From Chloroflexota bacterium (GTDB taxonomy: Bacteria > Chloroflexota > Anaerolineae > B4-G1): a DNA stretch of 58,136 nucleotides. Position 1 is the stretch's first letter; every line of letters starts with the position of its first letter. This document shows, one piece after another, positions 1-12,940 of the stretch. The position numbers were made by a program, and so were the translations under genes. The stretch is taken from assembly GCA_024232355.1 (NCBI GenBank), contig JAAEPW010001204.1:1-58136 (forward strand), read 5' to 3'. Under the pieces are notes generated by a model. It searched no databases. It worked only from the letters and a program-made list of their open reading frames with translations, and was not told where the DNA came from.

Positions 1-74
1 GCCCTCGCACTTGTCCTGAACCCTGTACCTGTCGGTCCAGGACAGGTGCTGCCAAGTACAGGGTCCCCGAGGGC
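1..74. repeat. Nested palindromic repeat at window edge
   Basis: Three nested inverted repeats are visible: GCCCTCG (1-7) with CGAGGGC (68-74), ACCCTGTAC (20-28) with GTACAGGGT (56-64), and ACCTGTC (27-33) with GACAGGT (41-47). Bases 10-22 resemble the CTTGTCCTGAACC core that also occurs inside cheA at 37006. It looks like a REP-type extragenic palindrome; the left end may be cut by the window. Confidence 0.6.
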
Positions 75-185
75 GATTTGGGGCAGAAAATTACTCACAA
101 GTCGATGTTTTGTTGCATGGGCCGCCCCCGGGACGGTGGCTGTGAGCGATCTGTACCGAAAGATCGTTAGAATTGAACAGCCCCG

Positions 186-316
186 AGTCAACGACACCTT
201 GAAAAAGCAGATGATGATGGAATTCCTAGAGCTTTGGCGGTTATTTTGTAGCTCGCATGCGATTTAAGAGATTCTCCATCGCAAATTTTTGGAGGACTTG
301 AAAACTGGGAAAGCCT
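186..316 (+). repeat. Dispersed repeat, copy 1 (about 130 bp)
   Basis: Aligned by eye this matches 33870-33998 at roughly 80% identity, from AGTCAACGACACCTTGAAA to AAAGCCT. A TTCTCC...GGAGGA hairpin with an A/T-rich loop is kept in both copies. Each copy lies just upstream of a plus-strand gene. Short ORFs inside are not conserved in frame between the copies, so it is not coding. It could be a non-autonomous element or a structured leader. Confidence 0.7.
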
Positions 317-322
317 GATAGC

Positions 323-382
323 GCCCAAAACCCCTTTAGCGTTCTTCATTTTGCGAGAAACAGCAGGGGTGGGGTTTTGGGC
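323..382 (+). repeat. 12-bp inverted repeat in leader of the molybdenum hydroxylase gene
   Basis: GCCCAAAACCCC (323-334) pairs perfectly with GGGGTTTTGGGC (371-382) around a 36-base loop, about 50 bases before the start codon at 434. No T-run follows, so a simple terminator is unlikely. A leader structure or a small repeat element is possible. The rest of bases 75-433 shows no gene. Confidence 0.55.
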
Positions 383-433
383 CTTTCTCAAAAAGCTGTT
401 TCTTGGTAGAGCAAGCCCACAAGGAGAGAAAAG

Positions 434-3133
434 ATGATCCAAGAGATCACTCTACAGGTTAACGGTCGTACCCATTGCGTACACGTCGAGCCTGATACGC
501 CACTGCTCTACGTCTTGCGCAACGACCTGGGCCTGAAAGGGGCCACGTTCGCTTGTGGCCTGGAACAATGCGGCGCGTGCACGATCATTTTAGATGGACG
601 AGCTGTTCCTTCGTGCCGGATGTCGGTCAGGGCCGCCCAGGGCCGCGAGATCACGACGATAGAGGGTCTCGGAACGGCTGGCGATCTGCACTCGATTCAA
701 AAAGCCTTCATCGAGGAACAAGCCGTCCAGTGTGGCTTTTGCACACCAGGTATCATCGTCGCGGCCACAGCCATGCTCGATCGAAACCCACACCCAACCG
801 ATACTGAAATCCAGGTCGAGATGGCACAAAATCTGTGCCGCTGTGGAGTATACGACCGAGCCCTCCGAGCGATCAAACGCGCCGCCGGACGACCCTCTAA
901 ATCCCCGTTGTACGAGGTAAAGATTGGGGAAGAGAAAGAGTTCCCATCAAAATCTCACGCCCCCACCCCAACAGACGCCTTGCCCCACTCGCTCATCCAG
1001 ACACCCGATCTCGACTCGTGGGTGCGCATCAACACCGACGGCACCATCACCCTCCTTACGGGCAAGGTCGAATTGGGCCAGGACATCAAAACCTCTGTGG
1101 CCATGATCGGGGCCGACGAATTGGACGTATCTCTGGAACGAATCCAGGTCGTGACGGCAGACACGGCTCAATCGCCCGACGAGGGCTACACCGTCAGCAG
1201 CATGTCCTTGGAAACCACGGGCAATGCCATCCGGTACGCGACTGCCGAGGTCCGACAAATAGCGCTCTCGGTGGCACACGAAGAACTAGAAGCTCCTACT
1301 GAACGCCTCACAGTGACCGACGGCACCATCACTGACCCGGTCACCGGCCGCAACGTCACCTATTGGGACCTATTTGCCGGAAAAAGATTCGGATGTCGGA
1401 TAAGGGGAGTGGGCCAACCCAAGCGGCCAGATGCGTACCGGATCGTGGGCCGCCCGGCTGAACGTCTTGATCTGCTGGCCAAAGTGACCGGCGACGCTCG
1501 TTTTGTCCACGATCTGGATCTGCCGGATATGGTGCATGGCCGGGTCGTGCGTCCACCCCGCTACCGAGCCAAGCTGGTCGCGATGGACGCAGAAACCGTG
1601 CGCCAGATGCCGGGCGTCATCCAAGTGGTGCGCGACGGCGATTTTCTGGCCATAATCGCCGAGCGCGAAGAACAAGCTGTCTGGGCAGTGGAAACACTGA
1701 GAAAAACCACGACCTGGGAAAACGGTGCAGTCCTCCCGCCCCAAGAGACCCTTTTCGACCACATCCTGCACCAACCCGACCAGGCGTTCCTCGTCGTAGA
1801 CGGCGCGCCCGTGGACAACCCGATCCCGCCGATCCAAACGCCGGCAGAGGCAGCACACACGTTGACCGCCACTTATTGCCGCCCCTACCAGATGCACGCG
1901 TCGCTCGGCCCATCGGCAGCCGTGGCCCAGTTGATTGACGGAAAACTGACCGTTTGGACGCACAGCCAGGGCGTCTACCCGCTGCGAGCAGCCCTGGCCC
2001 ACGTTCTGGCAATGCCAGAGGACGATATTCGCGCCATCCACGCGCACGGCCCCGGATGCTTTGGCCACAATGGAGCAGACGATGCCGCCTTGGACGCAGC
2101 ACTGTTGGCCCGTGCCTCGCCGGGACGACCCGTGTCGCTCAAGTGGGCACGGGCCGACGAGCACACCTGGGAGCCATACGGCCCCGCAACAGTGATCGAG
2201 ATGCAGGCCAGTTTAAATACCGGCGGCGACATTATCAACTGGAACCACGACGTCTGGGGATACACTCACATAGGCCGCGCCCGCTCCGAGGGGGATACGT
2301 CTGGCTTGCTGGCCGCCTCACACTTGGCCGAGCCGTTCGCACACCCCCAAGCTCAGCCCAGAAAAGGTCCTCACGTCGGCATCCATCGCAACGCCGACCC
2401 ATTATACGCCCTTCCCCAAAAACGCATCGTCAAGCATTTCTTGCCAGACAGCCCCCTGCGTACCTCAGCATTGCGGGGATTGGGTTTTTATGCCAATATC
2501 TTTGCCATCGAATCGTTTGTGGACGAGCTGGCGCACGCAGCCGGTGCCGACCCAGTTGAATTTCGCTTGCGCCATCTGGCGGATGAACGGGCGCGGGACG
2601 TCATCCAAGCGGCAGCACAGAAAGTAGGTTGGCAACCACGTGAATGCCCCCAAAACGATGGTCGGGGACGCGGCATCGCCTTTTCCCGTTACAAAAACCG
2701 TCAGAGTTACGTGGCGGTTTTTGTAGACCTAAGTGTGAATCGAGCCAGCGGCCACATCCGGTTGGAGCGGGCCACCCTTGCCGTGGACGCTGGGCAAATC
2801 GTCAATCCTGATGGCTTGAGCAACCAACTCGAAGGCGCGTTCATCCAGTCGGCTAGTTGGACGTTGAAAGAGCATGTCACTTTTGACTCCCACGGCATCA
2901 CCAGTACCGATTGGCACAGCTATCCCATTCTGCGCTTTCACGACGCACCCGAAATCGAGACGGTATTGCTCAATCGCCCTGGTCTACCCTATCTCGGCAT
3001 TGGCGAGGCCGTGCAGGGGCCGATTCCGGCCGCCATCGCTAACGCGGTCTTTGATGCAGTCGGCATCCGTCTGCGCCAGATCCCCTTCAAGCCCGGGCGG
3101 GTCAAGGCCTCCTTGGGCATCATTCAAGAATAA
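434..3133 (+). CDS. Mop-like molybdenum hydroxylase (xanthine dehydrogenase/aldehyde oxidase family), [2Fe-2S] and Mo domains fused
   Basis: A predicted molybdopterin-dependent hydroxylase of 899 aa. Residues 1-75 form a plant-type ferredoxin domain with cluster ligands Cys41, Cys46, Cys49 and Cys61. The next domain carries the second [2Fe-2S] cluster (Cys99, Cys102, Cys134, Cys136). From about residue 190 the two Mo-binding domains follow, ending in the family motif GIGEA with the likely catalytic Glu858. There is no FAD domain, so the order and length resemble the Desulfovibrio aldehyde oxidoreductase Mop (about 907 aa) rather than three-subunit xanthine dehydrogenases. The Mo-domain sequence recalls isoquinoline/nicotinate oxidoreductase large subunits, so aldehyde or N-heterocycle are both possible substrates. 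The start is supported by AAGGAG at 420-425. No cofactor-insertion (XdhC-like) gene is nearby. Confidence 0.9.
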   Translation: MIQEITLQVNGRTHCVHVEPDTPLLYVLRNDLGLKGATFACGLEQCGACTIILDGRAVPSCRMSVRAAQGREITTIEGLGTAGDLHSIQKAFIEEQAVQCGFCTPGIIVAATAMLDRNPHPTDTEIQVEMAQNLCRCGVYDRALRAIKRAAGRPSKSPLYEVKIGEEKEFPSKSHAPTPTDALPHSLIQTPDLDSWVRINTDGTITLLTGKVELGQDIKTSVAMIGADELDVSLERIQVVTADTAQSPDEGYTVSSMSLETTGNAIRYATAEVRQIALSVAHEELEAPTERLTVTDGTITDPVTGRNVTYWDLFAGKRFGCRIRGVGQPKRPDAYRIVGRPAERLDLLAKVTGDARFVHDLDLPDMVHGRVVRPPRYRAKLVAMDAETVRQMPGVIQVVRDGDFLAIIAEREEQAVWAVETLRKTTTWENGAVLPPQETLFDHILHQPDQAFLVVDGAPVDNPIPPIQTPAEAAHTLTATYCRPYQMHASLGPSAAVAQLIDGKLTVWTHSQGVYPLRAALAHVLAMPEDDIRAIHAHGPGCFGHNGADDAALDAALLARASPGRPVSLKWARADEHTWEPYGPATVIEMQASLNTGGDIINWNHDVWGYTHIGRARSEGDTSGLLAASHLAEPFAHPQAQPRKGPHVGIHRNADPLYALPQKRIVKHFLPDSPLRTSALRGLGFYANIFAIESFVDELAHAAGADPVEFRLRHLADERARDVIQAAAQKVGWQPRECPQNDGRGRGIAFSRYKNRQSYVAVFVDLSVNRASGHIRLERATLAVDAGQIVNPDGLSNQLEGAFIQSASWTLKEHVTFDSHGITSTDWHSYPILRFHDAPEIETVLLNRPGLPYLGIGEAVQGPIPAAIANAVFDAVGIRLRQIPFKPGRVKASLGIIQE

Positions 3134-3146
3134 AAAGGAAAATTAC

Positions 3147-4460
3147 ATGTCCAACAGTGCACGTGATTTGCTAATACGGGGCATCGCGGCAGCCAAAGCC
3201 GATTCAAAAGACGAAGCTCGTTTTTTGCTGGAAAAGGTATTGATGATAGACCCCACATCTGACCAGCGTGTTGAGGCGTACGTGTGGCTGAGCGAAATCA
3301 GCGACGATCCAGTGGAGAAACGCGACTATTTAGAGAATGCCTTGTCTATAAACTCCGCTCACCCCACTGCGCGGCGTAAATTGGCCATCCTCGACGGACG
3401 GCTAAAACCGGAAGAGATCATTGACCCAGACCGCCTCACCACCTCGGTGCCCGAACAACCCCAATCCGCCCGTGCCCGGCGCTTTGTCTGCCGTCAATGT
3501 GGTGGGCGTATGACGTTTATGCCGGATGGAAAGACCCTCATATGCGCTTACTGCGACCGGCAGCAAACACTGTTCGAAGCACTTGCAGAGGGGGCACTGG
3601 ACAATTCAGGGGTCAAGGAACACGACTTTACAGTCGCCCTTGCAACGGCCAAGGGCCACACACGTCCGGTGGCGATGCGCACCTTTAAATGCCAAGGTTG
3701 TGGGGCCGCTTTTGTTCTGCCGCCCAAGATGTTATCGTCCAAATGCCCTTATTGCGCCTCGGCCTACGTAGTCGAGGAAAGCCAGGTGCTCGAGTTGATT
3801 CCGCCTGAAGGGTTAATCCCTTTTTCCATGAACCAGGATCAAGCGCTCAAGGCCGCCCTCCGGTGGCTCAAGGAAGATGTGCCAGGCAGACAAACCCTGG
3901 TCGGTCGGCCCACCGGCGTGTACTGCCCGGTGTGGACCTTTGACATCAGTGGTGGCATCAACTGGCATGGCCTAGAATACAAAGACAAAAAATGGATTCC
4001 GCGTAACGGCATCAAAGAGGTCTACAAAAATGATCTGCCCGTACCCGCCAGCCATGCCTTGCCCAAGTCGCTGACAGGAGTCATGGAAAAATTTCACTTT
4101 GAAAAAGTCATGCCCTACGATCCAGTTTACCTGGCGGACTGGCCCGCCGAGACATACGAAATCTCGGTCTCGGATGCCTCACTGGTGGCCCGTCATCGAA
4201 CTTTGAGCGAGGCGCGAGATACGATCCCGCGCAGCTTTTTTGGGCAGATCAAAGACCTCAAATTGAACTCGATGGGCTTGATCATCGAATCATACAAACT
4301 CGTGCTGCTGCCGCTGTGGATTGGTCGCTATCTCGATAAGGAAGACAAGAACAAAAAGCGGTACACCGTCGTCGTCAATGGACAGACGGGAATGGTATAT
4401 GGGGAAAAACCATCCCGGGGCCTCGGGAAATTATTGGGCTGGCTAAAGGGTGACGAGTGA
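3147..4460 (+). CDS. Protein with two zinc ribbons and a TPR-like N-terminus
   Basis: A 437-aa soluble protein. Residues 1-85 look like a short TPR-type helical repeat (elements such as YLENALSINSAHPTARRKLA). Two CxxC...CxxC zinc ribbons follow: Cys115/118/133/136 and Cys182/185/200/203. The C-terminal half (about 210-437) begins with a PPEGLIPF motif and is otherwise unrecognised. No membrane segment is seen. I chose ATG 3147 (with AAAAGGA upstream at 3134) over an open frame that extends back into the previous gene. It lies 13 bases after that gene and is probably co-transcribed. Function unknown; the ribbons suggest nucleic-acid or protein contacts. Confidence 0.8.
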   Translation: MSNSARDLLIRGIAAAKADSKDEARFLLEKVLMIDPTSDQRVEAYVWLSEISDDPVEKRDYLENALSINSAHPTARRKLAILDGRLKPEEIIDPDRLTTSVPEQPQSARARRFVCRQCGGRMTFMPDGKTLICAYCDRQQTLFEALAEGALDNSGVKEHDFTVALATAKGHTRPVAMRTFKCQGCGAAFVLPPKMLSSKCPYCASAYVVEESQVLELIPPEGLIPFSMNQDQALKAALRWLKEDVPGRQTLVGRPTGVYCPVWTFDISGGINWHGLEYKDKKWIPRNGIKEVYKNDLPVPASHALPKSLTGVMEKFHFEKVMPYDPVYLADWPAETYEISVSDASLVARHRTLSEARDTIPRSFFGQIKDLKLNSMGLIIESYKLVLLPLWIGRYLDKEDKNKKRYTVVVNGQTGMVYGEKPSRGLGKLLGWLKGDE

Positions 4461-4470
4461 GTCTGATCAA

Positions 4471-5829
4471 ATGACAAACTGGATTAATCGACTCGAACGA
4501 CTTTTTAGACAACGAACAACCGAATCACAGCGAATGCAACGATTTCTGCATATGATTGAAGCAAATGCATTTGAGGCCATTGAAAAAGCACGAGATTGGG
4601 TGCAACCGCAGGATGTCGCGGCACTGATCGCGCTCTACTGGCAATTGGCGAACTGGCCGCAAAAACGAGCGGTGGTGGAGATTTTGCAAGACCAATACCA
4701 TGTCGATATGCCCAAGATGATGCTCGATTTTCTGCGCGTGCCGGTGGTTCCAGACGATGAACCGACAGAGTTGGCGCAGGCCATTGCGCTGGGCTTTATC
4801 GATGAAAAGTACGACCGCTTTATGATCTATTACAATGATCGCCAACTGCTAGCACGAGATGTACAGACAGTGCTGCGTGAACACAACCTACAGGCAGAGT
4901 CACTGTCGCAGCCAGAGAAACAAGCCACAAAACCGGTCACACCAAAGACTGATCCCCCACTATCACCAAATCAGCAGTTAATGGATGGGGCGACGCTAGG
5001 AGAGTTAACGGCTGTTCAACAAGCTATTTCCAACGGTGCCAACGTCAACGTCACCATCGACGGTAGCAGTTATGCGGGTTGCTCTGCATTGATAATGGCC
5101 CTAATGCACAAGCGCTTTGATATCGCAGGTTACCTGATTGACCAAGGGGCAGACGTCAACCACAAACGGCCAGCCAGCCACACACCCGACCGCACACGCG
5201 GCCAGACCCCACTCTGGTGGGCAGCCAGTCACGGACATATGCCGCTGGCGCAGACGTTGATTGACAAAGGGGCAGACGTGAACACTCCCGCTCATCATGG
5301 CGGCACGCCGCTGACACAGGCTGCCAGTTCTGGTCATCTAGAAATGGCCCGCTATCTGGTCGAGAGTGGCGCAGATATTCACGCACAGATCTATGATGGC
5401 CGCAAAGCATTCAATCTCGCCATCACAAATGGGCACAAGGACGTGGCCGAATATCTGCTCAGCATGGGCAATGAAGCAAATGAAACAGGCAGCAGTGGCT
5501 ATGCCCCTCTCATGATCGCCGCTGAAAACAACTTTTATGACCTAGCCCAGTTACTCATTCGGCAAGGGGCGGATGTCAACGCGGTGCATCCAGGACCGGG
5601 CATCTACGCCGCGTTGCGTGGCTGGACGCCGATTGTCTTTGCCGTCAATGCCGGCTATGTGCGCATGACAAAGCTGCTAATTCAGGCTGGGGCGGATGTA
5701 CACTATCAAGTGCCCGCAGGGGAAAACGCACGTGGCGAGCCGGTCCCAATGCGACGGCTCGTCGACTTTAACCAAGGCAAACGCGCGCAGAGCATTACAA
5801 AACTGCTGCAGGATACAGGTTTGGACTAG
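4471..5829 (+). CDS. Ankyrin-repeat protein
   Basis: About 452 aa. The first 150 residues are helical and unrecognised. From about residue 170 to the end there are about seven ankyrin repeats, with typical cores such as GQTPLWWAASHGHMPLAQTL, GGTPLTQAASSGHLEMARYL and GADVN caps. Ankyrin arrays bind protein partners, so this is probably a cytoplasmic scaffold or inhibitor; no enzyme domain is seen. The start is uncertain: GTG 4450, overlapping the previous stop codon, is in the same frame but has poor ribosome-binding spacing, so ATG 4471 is preferred. It overlaps the convergent gene at 5826 by 4 bases. Confidence 0.85.
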   Translation: MTNWINRLERLFRQRTTESQRMQRFLHMIEANAFEAIEKARDWVQPQDVAALIALYWQLANWPQKRAVVEILQDQYHVDMPKMMLDFLRVPVVPDDEPTELAQAIALGFIDEKYDRFMIYYNDRQLLARDVQTVLREHNLQAESLSQPEKQATKPVTPKTDPPLSPNQQLMDGATLGELTAVQQAISNGANVNVTIDGSSYAGCSALIMALMHKRFDIAGYLIDQGADVNHKRPASHTPDRTRGQTPLWWAASHGHMPLAQTLIDKGADVNTPAHHGGTPLTQAASSGHLEMARYLVESGADIHAQIYDGRKAFNLAITNGHKDVAEYLLSMGNEANETGSSGYAPLMIAAENNFYDLAQLLIRQGADVNAVHPGPGIYAALRGWTPIVFAVNAGYVRMTKLLIQAGADVHYQVPAGENARGEPVPMRRLVDFNQGKRAQSITKLLQDTGLD

Positions 5830-6479
5830 GAGCGAGTCTGCGTCGACTGCTCACCTCCCAACCTCTCTACTGCCCGGCGCACGGTCTCTATATCTGGATC
5901 ACGTAAAGCGTCGACAGGAGCAGGACGATCGCCCATAGTGATAGTCACAGTGCCATCACGGCAAGGGACTGCCACGTCTACCACATACTCTACGCCTCCC
6001 TCACGTATGAAGAACTCTCGTTCTGGCCAAAACCCCTCGTCCTTGAGAGTAACAAAGAGACCGTCAACACCGGAAGCGTAGAGATCGTTGACCTCCTCAG
6101 CGGCGGTAAACCTGTCCCATGTGGTCGCAAGGAACGTAATTCGCCGCCAGCGCAGGCTGTAGATGGGAAGCTCTAATTGCATCATCGGGCCCAGTTGAAG
6201 CTTGTAGTAAGCTTGTTCAGCACGAGGGTGGTCGGGATCATCCGGGAACAAGTCACAGCGGCGAACCAGTTCGTGACCGCGCACGGGGACGTACCAGCGA
6301 ATCGACCATTTTTCGTCGCCAAAGGCTTTGGTAAAGTAAAAGGCCAAAACAGCTGCCTCGGTGGTACTCGGCGGCGCGTGCCTTTTGGGAATACGATACC
6401 AACCCTCGTCGCGCGCAGTCTCAAAATCACGCTGGTTATTCATAACGACAACAAGCACACGATCAGATGAATGAAACAT
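5826..6479 (-). CDS. Conserved hypothetical protein
   Basis: 217 aa with no signal peptide or membrane segment. The N-terminus reads as a beta strand followed by a GWYRIPKRHAP segment, then an aromatic-rich core (KWSIRWYVPVRGHELVRR). The C-terminal third includes an EREFFIREGG stretch. I associate similar proteins with Chloroflexi and cyanobacteria but cannot assign a function. The ATG at 6479 has GGGGAG five bases upstream, which supports the start. Upstream lies the end of lacZ on the same strand, 89 bases away. Confidence 0.7.
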   Translation of the reverse strand: MFHSSDRVLVVVMNNQRDFETARDEGWYRIPKRHAPPSTTEAAVLAFYFTKAFGDEKWSIRWYVPVRGHELVRRCDLFPDDPDHPRAEQAYYKLQLGPMMQLELPIYSLRWRRITFLATTWDRFTAAEEVNDLYASGVDGLFVTLKDEGFWPEREFFIREGGVEYVVDVAVPCRDGTVTITMGDRPAPVDALRDPDIETVRRAVERLGGEQSTQTRS

Positions 6480-6568
6480 ATTGCTCCCCTTGTTTGCGTT
6501 TTAGACCTATCTGAGGCGCAACTATTGTACTCGGAGCACCACAGAAACACAAGCTCACCCACAAAAGG

Positions 6569-9838
<3,270 letters not shown>

Positions 9839-9918
9839 TCAATTTCACCCTCTTGTCAATTTTCCTATCCTGTTGGGGCTATGCCTTTCGTTTAACCATG
9901 GTGGATATGTGGACGGCG

Positions 9919-9927
9919 TGATATAAT
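9919..9927 (+). promoter_or_regulatory. Extended -10 promoter for manA
   Basis: TGATATAAT matches the extended -10 form TGnTATAAT. No good -35 is visible, as is usual for extended -10 promoters. The predicted transcript would have a leader of about 24 bases with AAGG at 9947-9950 before the start at 9958. Confidence 0.6.
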
Positions 9928-9957
9928 GTCCATCATCCTGATATTCAAGGTCAACAA

Positions 9958-11223
9958 ATGACACATTCAATTTCAGCTATACTGGTCAAACCACGCCCGT
10001 ATTTAATGCGAAATCAAATCCAGCACTATGCCTGGGGAACGCGCAACGACGAGGCATTCATTCCACGGCTGCTGGGAATCGAACCACAACCCGATACTCC
10101 CTACGCCGAGTTGTGGATGGGTACGCATTCCAAGGCACCGTCTGCCGTCGTCGTCGAGGGAACAGCGATCCCCTTGGATCAATGGATCGCCGCGCACCCG
10201 TTGGAACTCTTGGGAGCAGTCGTGGCCGAACGCTTTTCGGACAAGCTTCCATTCCTGTTCAAGGTGCTCTCCATCCAAGAGGCGCTATCGATCCAGGCGC
10301 ACCCAAACAAGACGCAAGCGGAGATATTGCATGCCCGTGACCCGGAGCATTACCTGGACGATAATCACAAGCCCGAACTAGCCGTGGCATTGGACTCGCT
10401 CACAGCGCTGGTGGGTATCAGGCCCTTTGCCGAGATTTTGGATGCCTTGAAGCGCTATCCCGAGTTGGCTGATTTTGTCGGACAAGAGATTTACCAGAGG
10501 CTCACGGCGGCCAAGAATCCTCCCTATCCAGAACAGCAAACCCTCGTGCGGGCGATGTTTGCGACTCTCATCGAGCACTCTGTGAACCGCGTGGAGGAAT
10601 TGAGCCAATCCATCGACTTTCTGGCCGGGCGCTTGACGGAATCCGCTGGCGAGTTACAGGAAGAAGAACATCTCTTTCTCGACCTCAGGCAAAGGTATGC
10701 TGGAGCAGACGTCGGGCTGTTTGCGATCTTTTTGCTGAATCTCGTACATCTCAAGGCAGGCGAGGGGGTCTATACTCCGGCAGGCATCCCCCACGCTTAC
10801 CTGAAGGGAAACATTGTCGAGTGCATGGCCAATTCCGATAACGTCGTGCGTGTCGGCTTGACGCCCAAGTTCAAGGATGCCCAAGCGCTGGTTGATATTC
10901 TCGATTGCCAACCGGGGATTGTATCCTTTGTAAAAATTGATCTCGATTCTCCCGATAGAGTTTATCAGACGCCTTTTGACGAGTTCGAGGTTAGCCGATG
11001 GCAGATAAAGCCAGGCGAGGAGAAAAGCGTAATTGGAAGCGGGCCACGGGTATTGATCGTTATCCGGGGGGATGTGCTCATTCGTTGGAGCGATGACCAG
11101 GAGAGTGGCGAGGAGATGCTGCGGCGAGGACAATCAGTCTTTATCCCAGCTTTGTTGAAAGAGTTCAAGATAAAAGCCAGCAGCCCTGTTGAATTGCTTA
11201 TAACAAAGACACCTTACGCCTGA
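9958..11223 (+). CDS. manA: Mannose-6-phosphate isomerase, class I
   Basis: 421 aa. It interconverts mannose 6-phosphate and fructose 6-phosphate in the cytoplasm. The type I zinc ligands are visible: Gln113 and His115 in SIQAHPNK, Glu140 in NHKPE, and His279 in AGIPHAY. The N-terminus has the family element IQHYAWG at residues 21-27. ATG 9958 with AAGG seven bases upstream is used; an internal ATG (residue 17) is a less likely start. It is divergent from lacZ across a 200-base region, and its 3' end overlaps the convergent dehydrogenase by 10 bases. Confidence 0.95.
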   Translation: MTHSISAILVKPRPYLMRNQIQHYAWGTRNDEAFIPRLLGIEPQPDTPYAELWMGTHSKAPSAVVVEGTAIPLDQWIAAHPLELLGAVVAERFSDKLPFLFKVLSIQEALSIQAHPNKTQAEILHARDPEHYLDDNHKPELAVALDSLTALVGIRPFAEILDALKRYPELADFVGQEIYQRLTAAKNPPYPEQQTLVRAMFATLIEHSVNRVEELSQSIDFLAGRLTESAGELQEEEHLFLDLRQRYAGADVGLFAIFLLNLVHLKAGEGVYTPAGIPHAYLKGNIVECMANSDNVVRVGLTPKFKDAQALVDILDCQPGIVSFVKIDLDSPDRVYQTPFDEFEVSRWQIKPGEEKSVIGSGPRVLIVIRGDVLIRWSDDQESGEEMLRRGQSVFIPALLKEFKIKASSPVELLITKTPYA

Positions 11224-12185
11224 ACCCAAGGATTCACACAGTGAGGTAATTGTTCCCCTCGTAGCCCAACCACCAAGTTCCTGGCAGCGATCACCGCCAT
11301 CTTGGTCCTCGTGGCGACGCTGGCACTGGCAATGTGCGGCACAACGATGCAATTAGGCAAACTCAACAGCGGATGGTCCACGGGGATAGGCTCTGGCTCT
11401 GTGACATCCAAGGCAGCATAAGCGATCTCGCCATCCCGCAATGCACGGCACAATGCATCAGGATCCACAACGGGGCCACGTGCAGTGTTGACCAAAATGG
11501 CTGTGGGTTTGAGCTTTTGCAACGCTTCCTCACCGATGAGGTGGTGGGTCTCTTCTGTCAGAGGCACGTGCAACGAGACAAAGTCGGACTCGGCCAGCAG
11601 AGTGTCCAGGTCCACGCTTGTAGCGTCTAGGTCGGAGGCGACGTCCGACACACAAGTATCGTGATACAACACACGCATATCAAAGCCACGAGCGCGACGG
11701 GCCACGGCCTGACCGATACGCCCAAAGCCAATAATGCCTAACGTAGCGGTGTGAACGTCCTGCCCCATCAACAGCATCGGCTCCCATGTCTTCCATCGAC
11801 CAGCACGGACATAATCCACACCCTCGACGATGCGGCGAGCGGCGGTCATCAGCAGTGCGAACGCACAATCGGCGGTGGTGTCAGTCAGAACGCCGGGTGT
11901 GTTGCCAACCGGAATACCTCGCGCCGTGCAAGCGTCCACATCGATGTTATTATATCCCACAGCCATATTGCTGACGACGCGCAGGCGAGGGGCAGCGTCC
12001 AACAATTCAGCGTCAACGCGCTCGGTGAGCAGACAGTAGAGGCCGTCAATGTCGGTCACTTTTTCCATCAGTACATCACGCGGGACGGGGAGTGCGCCTT
12101 CCCAAATCTCGACCTGACATTCTTGTCCAAGTAGGGCAATGCCTTGTTCGGGCACTTTGCGGGTGACATAGACACGGGGTTTCAT
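11214..12185 (-). CDS. D-2-hydroxyacid dehydrogenase (glyoxylate/hydroxypyruvate reductase or D-glycerate dehydrogenase type)
   Basis: 323 aa, the usual length of this family. The NAD(P)-binding motif is [11 protein letters not shown]. Catalytic Arg lies in [10 protein letters not shown], and the His in VVPHIASAS, with the usual Glu between them. The N-terminal elements [13 protein letters not shown] and [12 protein letters not shown] match the GyaR-like branch, so glyoxylate, hydroxypyruvate or glycerate is the likely substrate. AAGGAG lies ten bases before the ATG. It stands alone, 54 bases downstream of the ABC operon on the same strand. Confidence 0.9.
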   Translation of the reverse strand: MKPRVYVTRKVPEQGIALLGQECQVEIWEGALPVPRDVLMEKVTDIDGLYCLLTERVDAELLDAAPRLRVVSNMAVGYNNIDVDACTARGIPVGNTPGVLTDTTADCAFALLMTAARRIVEGVDYVRAGRWKTWEPMLLMGQDVHTATLGIIGFGRIGQAVARRARGFDMRVLYHDTCVSDVASDLDATSVDLDTLLAESDFVSLHVPLTEETHHLIGEEALQKLKPTAILVNTARGPVVDPDALCRALRDGEIAYAALDVTEPEPIPVDHPLLSLPNCIVVPHIASASVATRTKMAVIAARNLVVGLRGEQLPHCVNPWVQA

Positions 12186-12239
12186 ATCGCTTGCTCCTTG
12201 ATTGAGATAATCGCATTCTCAAGTGTAGTTTATTATGGC

Positions 12240-12938
12240 TCAACTTTCTTGTACAATTTGGCCGTCCTTTAATCGCAAAACCTCGTCTGCATATTCGTTC
12301 ACTAGAGTATCGTGAGAGACCATCAACACGGTCACATTCTCTTCCTCCACGATATATCGAAAGATGTCCAAAATCTCCCGTGCTGTCGTGCTGTCCAACT
12401 CGCCTGTAGGTTCGTCGGCCAGGATCAGTTGGGGGCTGTTGGCCAAAGATCGAGCGATCGCCACGCGCTGTTGCTGGCCTCCCGACATCTCGTAGGGGCG
12501 GTGTCGCATCCACCTTTTGAGACCGACCAGATCCAAGCAGTAGATCGCCCGCTCGCGACGTTCCCTGCCCCCAAAACCAGCGATACGCAGCATCAACTCG
12601 ACGTTTTCGTATGCAGAAAGCGTGGGAAGCAGTCCAAATGACTGAAAGACAAACCCAACTTGTGTCCGTCGCCACTGAGTGAGCTGTTTTTCGTTCATAT
12701 CCGAGATTGCGCGTCCAAACACGCGCACGATGCCAGACGTGGGATGGTCCAACCCGCCCACACAGTTAAGCAATGTTGTCTTGCCACTGCCCGAACGGCC
12801 CATCACGGTTACAAAACGACCAGCACTGATTTGAAGATTGATACCACGCAAAGCCGCTACCTCTAGCGAGCCGGTCTTGTACACACGCCACAGTTCCTCA
12901 GTCTCGATGACATAGCCGTTGGACTTTTTATTCCCCAT
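12240..12938 (-). CDS. ABC transporter ATP-binding protein (MacB/LolD type)
   Basis: 232 aa, a single ATPase domain. Walker A is GRSGSGKTT, the signature is MSGGQQQR, Walker B is [13 protein letters not shown], and the H-loop is VSHD. Sequence type and size match ATPases that energise FtsX-fold mechanotransmission permeases. It starts two bases after the stop of the preceding ATPase, so it is translationally coupled, and it is the last gene of the operon 18305-12240. It may pair with the other ATPase as a heterodimer under the single 966-aa permease. Confidence 0.92.
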   Translation of the reverse strand: MGNKKSNGYVIETEELWRVYKTGSLEVAALRGINLQISAGRFVTVMGRSGSGKTTLLNCVGGLDHPTSGIVRVFGRAISDMNEKQLTQWRRTQVGFVFQSFGLLPTLSAYENVELMLRIAGFGGRERRERAIYCLDLVGLKRWMRHRPYEMSGGQQQRVAIARSLANSPQLILADEPTGELDSTTAREILDIFRYIVEEENVTVLMVSHDTLVNEYADEVLRLKDGQIVQES

Positions 12939-12940
12939 CG

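Noticed and set aside
46..267. A 73-codon frame at the window start
   Set aside because: It runs through the palindrome and the dispersed repeat; the second copy of the repeat does not keep the frame.
323..382. Calling the inverted repeat an intrinsic terminator
   Set aside because: The right arm is followed by CTTTCTC, not a T-run, and no gene within the window ends before it.
2874..3146. Upstream extension of the zinc-ribbon gene
   Set aside because: It overlaps the end of the Mo-hydroxylase gene; ATG 3147 has a ribosome site and the family-like N-terminus.
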